From assembly GCA_035395685.1 (NCBI GenBank), contig DAOPBR010000008.1, forward strand, positions 6,104 through 70,103: DNA of 64,000 nt. The letters are read 5' to 3'. The notes beneath the pieces are model-generated. The model saw only the letters and a list, made by a program, of their open reading frames with translations, was not told the DNA's origin and did no database searches. The position numbers and the translations under genes were made by a program. The stretch comes from JAKJGA01 sp029554345. Its GTDB lineage: Bacteria > Spirochaetota > UBA4802 > JAFGJZ01. Positions within the stretch are counted from its first letter, which is position 1. Each line of letters begins with the position of its first letter. This document shows positions 1 through 6,688 of this stretch, piece after piece.

Positions 1-167
1 CATTTTCCATCCTGGCCGCACAAAACTGGTGCACATCCTGTGCACTATGCCTGTCAGCTTCGAATACTGCTTTAATTATTTTTTACACATCAAAGTCAGA
101 GGTAACTTTTGCGCTATCCCACTGAAGACTTCGTCTTCCTCGCAGATAGTCGGAACGATCCCGATTA
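1..167. other. Non-coding end of window
   Basis: No supportable gene is seen left of hepT. A short inverted repeat (GAAGAC, 3-nt loop, GTCTTC) lies near 125-139, downstream of the hepT stop on the minus strand. It may be a weak terminator, but no clear U tract follows. Confidence 0.3.
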
Positions 168-503
168 TTATATTTTTCTTAAATTTTGAAGCAATTCAGG
201 AAGGTCTAATACAACAGTTTTCCACAAAACGCTATCATCTACAACATCATAACCATGAATGAGACGATCGCGCATAGCTGAAATGATCTTCCATGGAATC
301 ATAGGATATTTACTTCTAATCTCATCTGGAATTCTTTTTGCGGCTTCGCCCATAACCTCAAAGCATCTTATAACAGCATATCTGGTTTTTAAATCTTTAG
401 AAAAAGAATCGAAACTGGTATCTTTCGTAAATTCTATTATTAACTCGGCAGACCTTATAATATCTTCAACATAGTCGGTGTAGACTTTTTCAGACATAGA
501 CAA
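168..503 (-). CDS. hepT: HepT-like toxin (DUF86 RNase)
   Basis: This 111-residue, mostly helical protein matches the HepT/DUF86 family, the HEPN-fold RNase toxins of MntA/HepT modules. The family signature R-x4-H-x-Y is visible at R78, H83 and Y85 (RDRLIHGY). In studied members the Arg and His are catalytic, and the Tyr is the residue AMPylated by the cognate MntA, which silences the toxin. The gene overlaps the 3' end of mntA by 14 bases, so the two are translated from one message with the antitoxin gene first. Length is normal for the family and all key residues are present, so it looks active. The family assignment rests on motif and context; the cellular RNA target cannot be read from the sequence. 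Confidence 0.85.
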   Translation of the reverse strand: MSMSEKVYTDYVEDIIRSAELIIEFTKDTSFDSFSKDLKTRYAVIRCFEVMGEAAKRIPDEIRSKYPMIPWKIISAMRDRLIHGYDVVDDSVLWKTVVLDLPELLQNLRKI

Positions 504-786
504 CCTCTGAAAGAATCCTTTCGCCGATTGTGCGCTTCAAATCACGCTTGATGACAAGATCAACTTTTTTATCAAACTTTGCGGAAAGCGACTGCTCAAG
601 CTCGATAAGTGAAAACAGCGTCATACAGCTTTCATCAGTAAGATCAATGAGAATATCGATATCGCTGTTTTCGTCGGCTTCACCGCGCAGATATGAACCA
701 AAAAGACCGATGCTTTGAACGCCTAGAGCACTTAGCCTTTCTTTTTCTAAATGAAGAACATTCATAATTTCACGTGAGGTAATCAT
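490..786 (-). CDS. mntA: MntA-like antitoxin nucleotidyltransferase
   Basis: A 98-residue minimal nucleotidyltransferase. The GS-x10-D-x-D signature is complete (G30, S31, D42, D44), as expected for an active enzyme of the DNA polymerase beta superfamily. In characterised pairs MntA transfers AMP from ATP onto the tyrosine of HepT and neutralises it. It sits directly upstream of hepT with a 14-base overlap. Its ATG overlaps the TGA of a possible 42-codon open frame (783-911) in an ATGA arrangement, which suggests translational coupling. There is no strong Shine-Dalgarno of its own. Such modules are often mobile or accessory, and the adjoining hairpin-rich non-coding stretch fits that. Role is confident by family; the upstream coupling is inference. 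Confidence 0.85.
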   Translation of the reverse strand: MITSREIMNVLHLEKERLSALGVQSIGLFGSYLRGEADENSDIDILIDLTDESCMTLFSLIELEQSLSAKFDKKVDLVIKRDLKRTIGERILSEVVYV

Positions 787-911
787 AGGTAAATATTATC
801 TTCAAAAATAGATTTGTCAAGCCATTCATGCAGGTAATGAATTCTTGCTCCCTCACCCAGCATGAATTTATCTTTGATATCAATAATATATTGCTTAGTC
901 TCAACGTCCAT
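783..911 (-). CDS. Possible 42-aa ORF coupled to mntA
   Basis: The frame reads MDVETKQYIIDIKDKF and continues to LDKSIFEDNIYL, 42 residues in all. It is hydrophilic and its composition looks coding. Its TGA overlaps the mntA ATG (ATGA). No family is recognised. It could be a leader peptide, a small third component, or the 3' remnant of a longer gene, because other reading frames immediately upstream also lack stops for a while. No convincing ribosome binding site is seen, so this is a weak call. Confidence 0.3.
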   Translation of the reverse strand: MDVETKQYIIDIKDKFMLGEGARIHYLHEWLDKSIFEDNIYL

Positions 912-971
912 CCATGTCCGTTTCGATATTTGACATCAATATTTCTTTCCCACACATCTCTGAGGTAACGC

Positions 972-1338
972 TTGCGGTTTCCCGCAAAAGACTGAGTCTT
1001 TCTCTCGGGCAATGTTTCCGCCTCCATGCGGAAACTAAATGGCGAAGCCGATGAAGAAAGACCTTTCCCGGGAGAGGGCTATCTCTCATTATATTATTGA
1101 TTCATCAAAAGATGAATTATAGAAAAAGCACCTAAACATCAGCCGAAGGCTGATACCAAATAAGCTGAGCTTTCGCAATCCGCTGAAAGCGGTGCGAAAA
1201 TCGAAGCGAAAAAAGCCGCGCGGCGATTGAGCGACGTATTTTTCTTTCGCCGGTTTCTTTTGTTACGCAGACAAAAGAAATCGGCAAAACCGGGTAAAGG
1301 GTGTGAAACACCCTTTGAAGTCTGCCCGCATCGCGGGC
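972..1338. repeat. Hairpin-dense non-coding element
   Basis: The 600-base gap between mntA and rplT holds a series of short perfect inverted repeats: 972-987 (TTGCGG), 988-1000 (AAGACT), 1014-1035 (GTTTCCGC), 1101-1116 (TTCATC), 1249-1285 (about 14 of 15 paired around ACAAAAGAAA), 1296-1316 (AAAGGGTGT) and 1324-1338 (GCCCGC). No frame in the stretch looks coding in its own right. The density resembles clustered REP-like or MITE-like sequence, or a structured RNA. It is not matched to a known family. Confidence 0.5.
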
Positions 1339-1349
1339 ATCTTTAAAAC

Positions 1350-1380
1350 AAAAAAGCGTTCCGAATCGGAACGCTTTTTT
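1350..1380 (-). terminator. Terminator after rplT
   Basis: A perfect 10-bp stem (AAGCGTTCCG) with a 3-nt loop is flanked by A and T runs, so it has the form of an intrinsic terminator in both directions. It lies just past the rplT stop and would end the infC-rpmI-rplT transcript. Confidence 0.85.
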
Positions 1381-1405
1381 TATAATCTCTAATGAAATTA
1401 GAATC

Positions 1406-1750
1406 TTATTTTGCTTTTGCAACGATTTCTTTAAAAGCGTTGAAATCTTTGATAGCGATTTCAGAAAGCATCTTTCTGTTGATCTTGATGTTTGCTTTAT
1501 CAAGAAGACCGATAAGCTTGCTGTATGACACACCGCAGATTCTTGCAGCTGCATTGATACGCGCGATCCAGAGAATTCTGAACTCGCGTTTTTTTCTTTT
1601 GCGGTCTTTATACGAATGCTGAAGCGCCATTCTATGAGCGTCTTTCGCAGTTCTATAAAGTCTTCTTCTTCCGCCTATATAGCCTTTTACGGCTCTCATT
1701 ATTTTTCTTTGTCTTTTATGGTGAACTAAACCAGTGGTTGCTCTTGGCAT
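1406..1750 (-). CDS. rplT: 50S ribosomal protein L20
   Basis: A 114-residue, very basic protein matching L20 over its full length: N-terminal MPRATTG and the RKIMRAVKGYIGGRRRLYR region, then the globular C-terminal part with WIARINAAAR. L20 binds 23S rRNA early in large-subunit assembly. In several bacteria it also represses its own operon by binding the mRNA leader. It is the last gene of the thrS-infC-rpmI-rplT order, 25 bases after rpmI, and a strong terminator follows. Length is normal. Identification is certain; autogenous control is known for relatives but not shown here. Confidence 0.98.
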   Translation of the reverse strand: MPRATTGLVHHKRQRKIMRAVKGYIGGRRRLYRTAKDAHRMALQHSYKDRKRKKREFRILWIARINAAARICGVSYSKLIGLLDKANIKINRKMLSEIAIKDFNAFKEIVAKAK

Positions 1751-1775
1751 ACTCTAACCTCTTTAAATATTCGTC

Positions 1776-1973
1776 TTACGCGTAAGGAAGCATTCTGCTG
1801 ATTCTATCGAATTCAGGAGTTCTTTCCGCAAACGTTCCTCTGAGCTTTCTTTTTCTGCCCGGAGATTTACACTGAAGCTGGTGTCTTGCAAAAGCGCTGG
1901 CTCTTTTCACTTTACCTTTCTTCGTGATGGAGAATCTTTTCTTTGCTCCGCTATTCGATTTAATTTTAGGCAT
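1776..1973 (-). CDS. rpmI: 50S ribosomal protein L35
   Basis: A 65-residue basic protein with the typical L35 start (MPKIKSNSGAKKRF) and an Arg/Lys-rich body. It is a structural component of the large ribosomal subunit. Its ATG lies inside the 3' end of infC (8-base overlap), so translation is probably coupled to IF3 synthesis. It sits between infC and rplT, the usual bacterial order. Nothing is unusual in its length or sequence. Confidence 0.97.
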   Translation of the reverse strand: MPKIKSNSGAKKRFSITKKGKVKRASAFARHQLQCKSPGRKRKLRGTFAERTPEFDRISRMLPYA

Positions 1974-2568
1974 TATTTTCCTCTCTGTCTATATCTGTCT
2001 TCTTGATCTTGGCGGATTGGGATACGCCAGGAGCAAGGAACATTGTCATACTTTTTCCTTCAACCAGCGGTCTTCTTTCTACAACCGCACAGTCTGCAAG
2101 TTCACCCTGCATCTTCTCCATTACCCTGAGTCCGAGTTCGGAATAAACGATTTCTCTTCCGCGGAACATCATTGTAACCTTAACTTTATCTCCTTTTTCA
2201 AGGAACTCTCTCGCATGCTTAACTTTATGAGAATAATCATGCTCATCAATAGAAGGACGTAATTTCACTTCTTTTATATGAACGATTTTCTGCTTCTTCT
2301 TGGCTTCTTTTGCCTTTTTGATCTGCTCAAAACGGAATTTGCTGTAATCTGATATCTTAACAATCGACATATCCTGTTTGGATATCTCAATCAGATCAAC
2401 TCCTTCGTCTTTTGCCATCTGAAGCGCTTCCGCGAGAGAAACAACACGTGGTTCGTTCTCACCGACTAATCTGACGCTTGGGCCGTCAATTTCCTCATTC
2501 AAGCGATGCTCTCTGGCATCCTTGCGGTCTCTGCCGCCTTGCCTGCGATTTAAGATATTCCCCTCCAT
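1966..2568 (-). CDS. infC: Translation initiation factor IF-3
   Basis: The protein has both IF3 domains: an N-terminal domain with LNEEI and VRLVGEN motifs, a linker rich in KKAKEAKKKQK, and a C-terminal domain containing KVTMMFRGRE. IF3 binds the 30S subunit, blocks premature 50S joining and checks the start codon. The nearest ATG (2568) is given as the start. However, that ATG is itself part of the strong Shine-Dalgarno ATGGAGGGG, which is correctly spaced for an in-frame ATC at 2556. infC genes classically use rare start codons (AUU in E. coli) for autoregulation, so ATC may be the real start. The frame is also open further upstream. It ends inside the rpmI start region. The product is certain, the exact start is not. 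Confidence 0.95.
   Translation of the reverse strand: MEGNILNRRQGGRDRKDAREHRLNEEIDGPSVRLVGENEPRVVSLAEALQMAKDEGVDLIEISKQDMSIVKISDYSKFRFEQIKKAKEAKKKQKIVHIKEVKLRPSIDEHDYSHKVKHAREFLEKGDKVKVTMMFRGREIVYSELGLRVMEKMQGELADCAVVERRPLVEGKSMTMFLAPGVSQSAKIKKTDIDREENNA
2554..2568 (-). promoter_or_regulatory. infC ribosome binding site with candidate ATC start
   Basis: In the sense direction the sequence is ATGGAGGGGAATATC. GGAGG is the best Shine-Dalgarno match near the gene and lies 5 nt before the in-frame ATC. The ATG at its left edge has no ribosome site upstream. This arrangement favours non-canonical initiation. Confidence 0.45.
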
Positions 2569-2686
2569 AGAGATAGAAAGATTTTGACCAGAATGCCACA
2601 CGGCGCATATTTTTAGCAACAATAATTCAGGATAATGACTGAATTAATCGCTGAAAACGACATAATACAGAATAAAATTAACTCTA

Positions 2687-4591
2687 TCAGTTATTTTCGG
2701 ATTTTATCAAAGCGATAAAATCATCACAGCTCATAACTTCAGGCTTATCCGAACCGCGTCTTCTGACTGAGACGGAACCTGCTTCAATTTCCTTCTTGCC
2801 GAGTACGGCAACATAAGGTACACGGCTTGTCACTGCGTTTCTTATCTTATAACCCATTGTCTCATTTGACAAATCAATATCAACACGAAGTTCTTCCTGC
2901 TTCATTCTTGCCTGAAGAGCCTTAACGCCTTCAGCTTCGTTTTCTGAAACGTTTATAATAACGCACTGAACCGGAGCAAGCCACACTGGAAACGCTCCTT
3001 TGTAATGCTCGACGAGAATTCCGAAAAATCTTTCAAGCGATCCGAGAAGTGCACGGTGAATCATTATCGGACGGTGATCCTTTCCGTCAGAACCCGAATA
3101 TGAAATATCAAATCTTTCAGGAAGATTAAAATCAAGCTGAACAGTCGAGAGCTGCCAGTCGCGTCCGATAGCGTCTTTTACGGCAATGTCGATCTTCGGG
3201 CCGTAGAAAGCCCCGTCGCCTTCATTAATTTCGTAAGACATTCCGCTTCTCTGAAGAGCTTCTTTGAGAGCAGCTTCCGCCTTATCCCAAAGTTCAACCG
3301 AACCGACATATTCCTTTTCAGGTCTTGTTGAAATCTTTATCTTGAAATTTTCGAATCCGAATTTCTTAAGCATGAACATCGAAAAATTAAACGCCGCGAG
3401 TATCTCATCGGTTATCTGATCCAGGCGGCAGAAAATATGCGCGTCATCCTGAGTGAATCCTCTAACACGGAGAAGACCGTGAAGAGTCCCTGAACGCTCG
3501 TATCTGTAAACAGTTCCGAACTCTGCAAACTTCACCGGAAAGTCGCGGTAACTGCGCTGTTCGCTTTTATAAACCATCACGTGAAACGGACAGTTCATCG
3601 GCTTAACATAATAATCTTCGCCGTCAATATCCATCGGCGAATACATTCCATCTTTATAGAAAGACAAGTGCCCGCTGGTTTCCCACAAAAGACTTCTTCC
3701 GATATGAGGAGTATAAATTATTTCGTAACCGTTTTTGTAATGTTCTTTTCTCCAGAAATCTTCAATGAGGACTCTTATGCGGGCGCCCTTAGGTGCCCAA
3801 AGAATCAGACCCTGACCTACTTCATTGCTAACTTCAAAAAGATGCTGATCCTTTCCGATTCTGCGGTGGTCGCGTTCCTTTGCCTCTTCCTGAAGACGGA
3901 TATAATCATCAAGTTCCTTCTTGTCCGGAAAAGAAATTCCGTAAATACGCTGAAGCATTTTATTCTTCTCGTCACCGCGCCAGTACGCACCTGCAACGCG
4001 AAGAAGCTTGAAAGCTTTGATATCGCCGGTTTTAGCGACATGAGGTCCGCGGCAAAGATCGAAAAAATTTCCCTGAGTGTAAACAGAGCCCATTTCATCA
4101 GTTATGGCATCAAGAAGTTCAACCTTATAAGTTTCGCCCATATCGGCGAATTTCTTTTTTAAATCAGCAACAGGAATTTCAGAGCGGACTATATTGATGT
4201 TTTCCTGAGAAAGTCTTGTCATTTCTTTTTCTATTGAAGCTAGATCTTCAGGAGTAAATGGTTTCTCAGCGTCGAAGTCATAATAAAATCCTTCATCAAT
4301 TGAAGGTCCTATCGCAAGCTTAACTTTTGGAAAAATATTTTTAACAGCCTGAGCCATCAAATGAGAAGTCGAGTGCCAGTATAATTTTTTTCCTTCGGCA
4401 TCCTTGAACGTGATTACCTTAAGCGAAAAATCTTTCTGCGGAATGAAATTCAAGTCTTTAGCTTCTCCGTCAACGGATGCGGCAAGAGCTGCTTTCTGCA
4501 GTGATTTTCCGATTTGTCCTATAATGTCGAAAAGAGTCGAACCGTTCTCGGCAGAAAGCTTTGAACCGTCAGGAAGTGTAATTGATATCAT
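2687..4591 (-). CDS. thrS: Threonyl-tRNA synthetase
   Basis: A full-length class II ThrRS of 634 residues. It has an N-terminal TGS domain (ITLPDGSKL onward), an editing domain with the zinc-type motif HSTSHLMAQ, and the catalytic core with MNCPFHV, the motif-2 region TLHGLLRVRG and motif-3 residues near the C-terminus. A class IIa anticodon-binding domain ends it. The enzyme charges tRNA-Thr and edits mischarged serine. ATG 4591 is chosen because GGAG lies 6 nt upstream; the in-frame TTG at 4603 contains that ribosome site and is unlikely to be the start. It is directly downstream of tRNA-Val (17 nt) and upstream of infC, as in many bacteria. No T-box or pseudo-anticodon leader can fit in so short a leader. 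Confidence 0.97.
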   Translation of the reverse strand: MISITLPDGSKLSAENGSTLFDIIGQIGKSLQKAALAASVDGEAKDLNFIPQKDFSLKVITFKDAEGKKLYWHSTSHLMAQAVKNIFPKVKLAIGPSIDEGFYYDFDAEKPFTPEDLASIEKEMTRLSQENINIVRSEIPVADLKKKFADMGETYKVELLDAITDEMGSVYTQGNFFDLCRGPHVAKTGDIKAFKLLRVAGAYWRGDEKNKMLQRIYGISFPDKKELDDYIRLQEEAKERDHRRIGKDQHLFEVSNEVGQGLILWAPKGARIRVLIEDFWRKEHYKNGYEIIYTPHIGRSLLWETSGHLSFYKDGMYSPMDIDGEDYYVKPMNCPFHVMVYKSEQRSYRDFPVKFAEFGTVYRYERSGTLHGLLRVRGFTQDDAHIFCRLDQITDEILAAFNFSMFMLKKFGFENFKIKISTRPEKEYVGSVELWDKAEAALKEALQRSGMSYEINEGDGAFYGPKIDIAVKDAIGRDWQLSTVQLDFNLPERFDISYSGSDGKDHRPIMIHRALLGSLERFFGILVEHYKGAFPVWLAPVQCVIINVSENEAEGVKALQARMKQEELRVDIDLSNETMGYKIRNAVTSRVPYVAVLGKKEIEAGSVSVRRRGSDKPEVMSCDDFIALIKSENN

Positions 4592-4608
4592 GGTAAACTC
4601 CAAGATCT

Positions 4609-4682
4609 TGGGCGATACTGGATTCGAACCAGTGACCTCCTGCGTGTCGAGCAGGCGCTCTAACCAACTGAGCTAACCGCCC
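4609..4682 (-). tRNA. tRNA-Val (GAC), with C at position 33
   Basis: A full 74-nt cloverleaf can be folded. The acceptor is GGGCGGT with ATCGCCC (one G-U pair), the D arm is GCTC/GAGC, the anticodon arm is CCTGC/GCAGG, and the T arm is ACTGG/CCAGT with loop TTCGAAT. The discriminator is A. The anticodon loop TCGACAC gives GAC, so valine, consistent with A73. Position 33, almost always U, is C here. CCA is not encoded. The gene is co-oriented with thrS and ends only 17 nt before its start, so the two probably share a transcript and are separated by processing. Confidence 0.9.
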
Positions 4683-4735
4683 CCAAGTAAGTATGTAGAA
4701 ATATTTTTTATGACGTTAGCTTGTCAAGCCGAATA

Positions 4736-5491
4736 TCAAAGTTTTTTCTTTCTGAATAGAACGACTTCATAATTCTCATCGATCTCTTCTCCGTCAAAAC
4801 CGTAAAGCTCGGCAAGCAAAGCTTCGTTTTCAGAGAGAAACGCAAGATGGTCTCCGCGCATGACGTCTTTTCCGAAATAGAATTTAGAATAATGAGAAAC
4901 CATATCTTTCAGATTCCTTCTGAAGACAAATTTCTCCGACTTAATAAAATCAAAACCCTTGAGATCAGCAAATGTCTTGAGATCCGTTTCAAGATAATAG
5001 TCCGAATGAACAGGATTTATGCATTTGATGAGCTCATCATAAACTCCGTCGATATCCGCGTCAGGAAGAACAACTCCCGTAAAAAGAAAATATCCTTCGG
5101 GATTCAGAACACGTTTTGATTCTTCAAGTATATTTATGGAATCGAACATATCGAGAATGTCAGAACATATAACCATGTCGAATTTCTCGTAATCGAGCGG
5201 CATCAGCGAATATGAACCGTTGACGGCAAACACATTGTCATTTCCCTGATTCGAAAGAAACAGTTTGATGTTTTCAAAATAATTCTCAAGAACATAATGC
5301 TTTTTCTGCTTAAGATATTCAGGCATGAAATTTTTAACAAAAGAAAGCCGCAAAACTTTTTCAGGCAGATACTCTCTAAGAAAAGTATCAACTGTACCGA
5401 TAAGTTTTTCTTTTCTGAAATCAGCTCCGACTTCATAAGGCTGATAAAACTCGCCTGCCAGATAATTTTGTATAAGTTCTTCTCTGTTCAT
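4736..5491 (-). CDS. Degenerate class I methyltransferase-like protein
   Basis: The protein (about 251 residues) resembles SAM-dependent methyltransferases of the Methyltransf_11 type in its middle. FDMVICSDILDMF fits the motif around strand 4, and RVLNPEGYFLFTG fits the post-motif region typical of small-molecule methylases. The glycine-rich SAM-binding motif I expected near VLRLSFVKNF is missing, so SAM binding may be lost or altered. The rest is acidic and hydrophilic with no signal or membrane segment. ATG 5491 is preferred over 5503 because GGGG lies just upstream of it. It is a single gene followed by tRNA-Val on the same strand. Substrate unknown. Confidence 0.5.
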   Translation of the reverse strand: MNREELIQNYLAGEFYQPYEVGADFRKEKLIGTVDTFLREYLPEKVLRLSFVKNFMPEYLKQKKHYVLENYFENIKLFLSNQGNDNVFAVNGSYSLMPLDYEKFDMVICSDILDMFDSINILEESKRVLNPEGYFLFTGVVLPDADIDGVYDELIKCINPVHSDYYLETDLKTFADLKGFDFIKSEKFVFRRNLKDMVSHYSKFYFGKDVMRGDHLAFLSENEALLAELYGFDGEEIDENYEVVLFRKKKL

Positions 5492-5633
5492 ATTGCCCCG
5501 CATGACAAGATTTTATTATTGACACATTTTGTAATCAATTAAAAAACTTATTTTGAAATTTAATCAATACTTTTTCATCTCATTTCCCGCAAAACGGCGT
5601 GAGATATTTTTTCTGCCCCAAACCGGAGAGTTT

Positions 5634-6452
5634 ATGACCGATAAAAGCGTTTATTATGATTCTTATAAAGAAGACCGTGATATTATTCTTGAATATAACC
5701 AGATCAATCTCAAGGAAGTCGGTGTATCAAATATTCTCGGAATGGGCATAGATAATCTCACATGCATGCACGCCGTTGCAAAAGTCGTAAAGATGATTGA
5801 AGAAGGCGGAGTTCATCACGTCATCAATCTTAATCCGTACAAACTTCTCCGTTACCGCGCAAACAGAGAACTTAAGACTATTTACAATAAATCTTCTCTC
5901 AGATTCGCATCCGGCGCAGGCATTCAATGGGCAGCCAAAATGCTTAAGTTTCCGATTAGAGAAAGAATCCCTTTCATTCATTTTATGATGGAGCTTATAA
6001 GAATTTCTGAAATAAAAGAACTTTCAATATTTCTTGTAGGCGGAAAACCCGAGACCGCAGAAAGAGCTTTCGCAAACATCAAAAAATCTTTTCCGAATAT
6101 ACGCATAGTCGGAAGACACGGCGGTTTCTTCAATCCCGACCGTGAGAAATCAGTAGTTGAAGCTATAAGAAAATCAGAAGCAAACATAGTTTTCGTAGGC
6201 ATGGGTTTCCCGAAAGAAGACCGGTGGATCGCGAAATTCGGCAAACAATTCAAAAATGTTGTTTTTATAAGCGCAGGCGGATCTCTGGATATAATATCCG
6301 GTGAAAACAGAAAAGCTCCGGAATTTTTTACAGAACGCGGCACGGAATGGTTTTACAGAATAATAACCAAGCCGTGGAGAATCGGCCGTTTATTCAGGGT
6401 ATGTCTTTTTTTCGTACATACAGTACTTTACAGAATATTTAAGTCAAGATGA
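5634..6452 (+). CDS. WecG/TagA/CpsF-family glycosyltransferase
   Basis: A 272-residue protein of glycosyltransferase family 26. Family features are NLNPYKLLRYR near the N-terminus, SGAGI, LVGGKPE, and the signature VGMGFPKEDRWI followed by SAGGSLD. Members transfer N-acetylmannosaminuronate, N-acetylmannosamine or similar sugars onto lipid-linked intermediates at the inner face of the membrane. The C-terminus ends in a hydrophobic, basic stretch (RLFRVCLFFVHTVLYRIFK) that could anchor it. ATG 5634 has GGAG five nt upstream; an in-frame ATG at 5553 has no ribosome site. It overlaps the next gene by 4 bases (ATGA). The donor sugar cannot be deduced. Confidence 0.85.
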   Translation: MTDKSVYYDSYKEDRDIILEYNQINLKEVGVSNILGMGIDNLTCMHAVAKVVKMIEEGGVHHVINLNPYKLLRYRANRELKTIYNKSSLRFASGAGIQWAAKMLKFPIRERIPFIHFMMELIRISEIKELSIFLVGGKPETAERAFANIKKSFPNIRIVGRHGGFFNPDREKSVVEAIRKSEANIVFVGMGFPKEDRWIAKFGKQFKNVVFISAGGSLDIISGENRKAPEFFTERGTEWFYRIITKPWRIGRLFRVCLFFVHTVLYRIFKSR

Positions 6453-6688
6453 GCGAATTTCCACGAGAAATAACATTCAAGGCTGTTTTCCGCACATCTG
6501 ATTTTGTTTCAGAATCAGTCAGGGTTCTGCTTTCAGAAAAACTTGAAACATTCAGCCTTTCTGAAAAAACAAGCGGAGGCGGAAAATTTATCAGCTTCAC
6601 GGTTTCCGCTCATTTTGAAAGCGAAGAGAAACTAAATGCTCTCACGGGTTCTGTTTCGTCAATTGAAGGTTTTACTTTGATGGTCTGA
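6449..6688 (+). CDS. DUF493 (YbeD-like) family protein
   Basis: This 79-residue protein has the small alpha-beta layout of DUF493: an N-terminal strand ITFKAVFR, a helix VSESVRVLLSEKL, then GGGKFISFTVSAHFES and a C-terminal LNALTGSVSSIEG. The family is thought to be an ACT-like regulatory fold, and its role is unclear. It begins inside the end of the glycosyltransferase gene (ATGA) and its 3' end overlaps the convergent flavoprotein gene by 17 bases. Family call is by pattern and is moderate. Confidence 0.6.
   Translation: MSEFPREITFKAVFRTSDFVSESVRVLLSEKLETFSLSEKTSGGGKFISFTVSAHFESEEKLNALTGSVSSIEGFTLMV

Noticed and set aside
901..1089. 62- to 85-codon minus-strand frames beside the toxin module
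   Set aside because: They cross several hairpins, have no ribosome site and change frame without a consistent product. Only the 42-codon frame ending at mntA was kept, at low confidence.
1132..1554. 140-codon open frame on the minus strand overlapping rplT
   Set aside because: It is an out-of-frame shadow of rplT that continues into the hairpin-rich non-coding stretch. It has no ribosome site, and its tail is arginine-rich translation of inverted repeats.
3581..4162. 193-codon plus-strand frame inside thrS
   Set aside because: Antisense shadow of a certain gene; composition follows the opposite strand codons.
4591..4682. T-box leader for thrS
   Set aside because: The region upstream of thrS is a complete tRNA gene with only a 17-nt spacer, leaving no room for a T-box.
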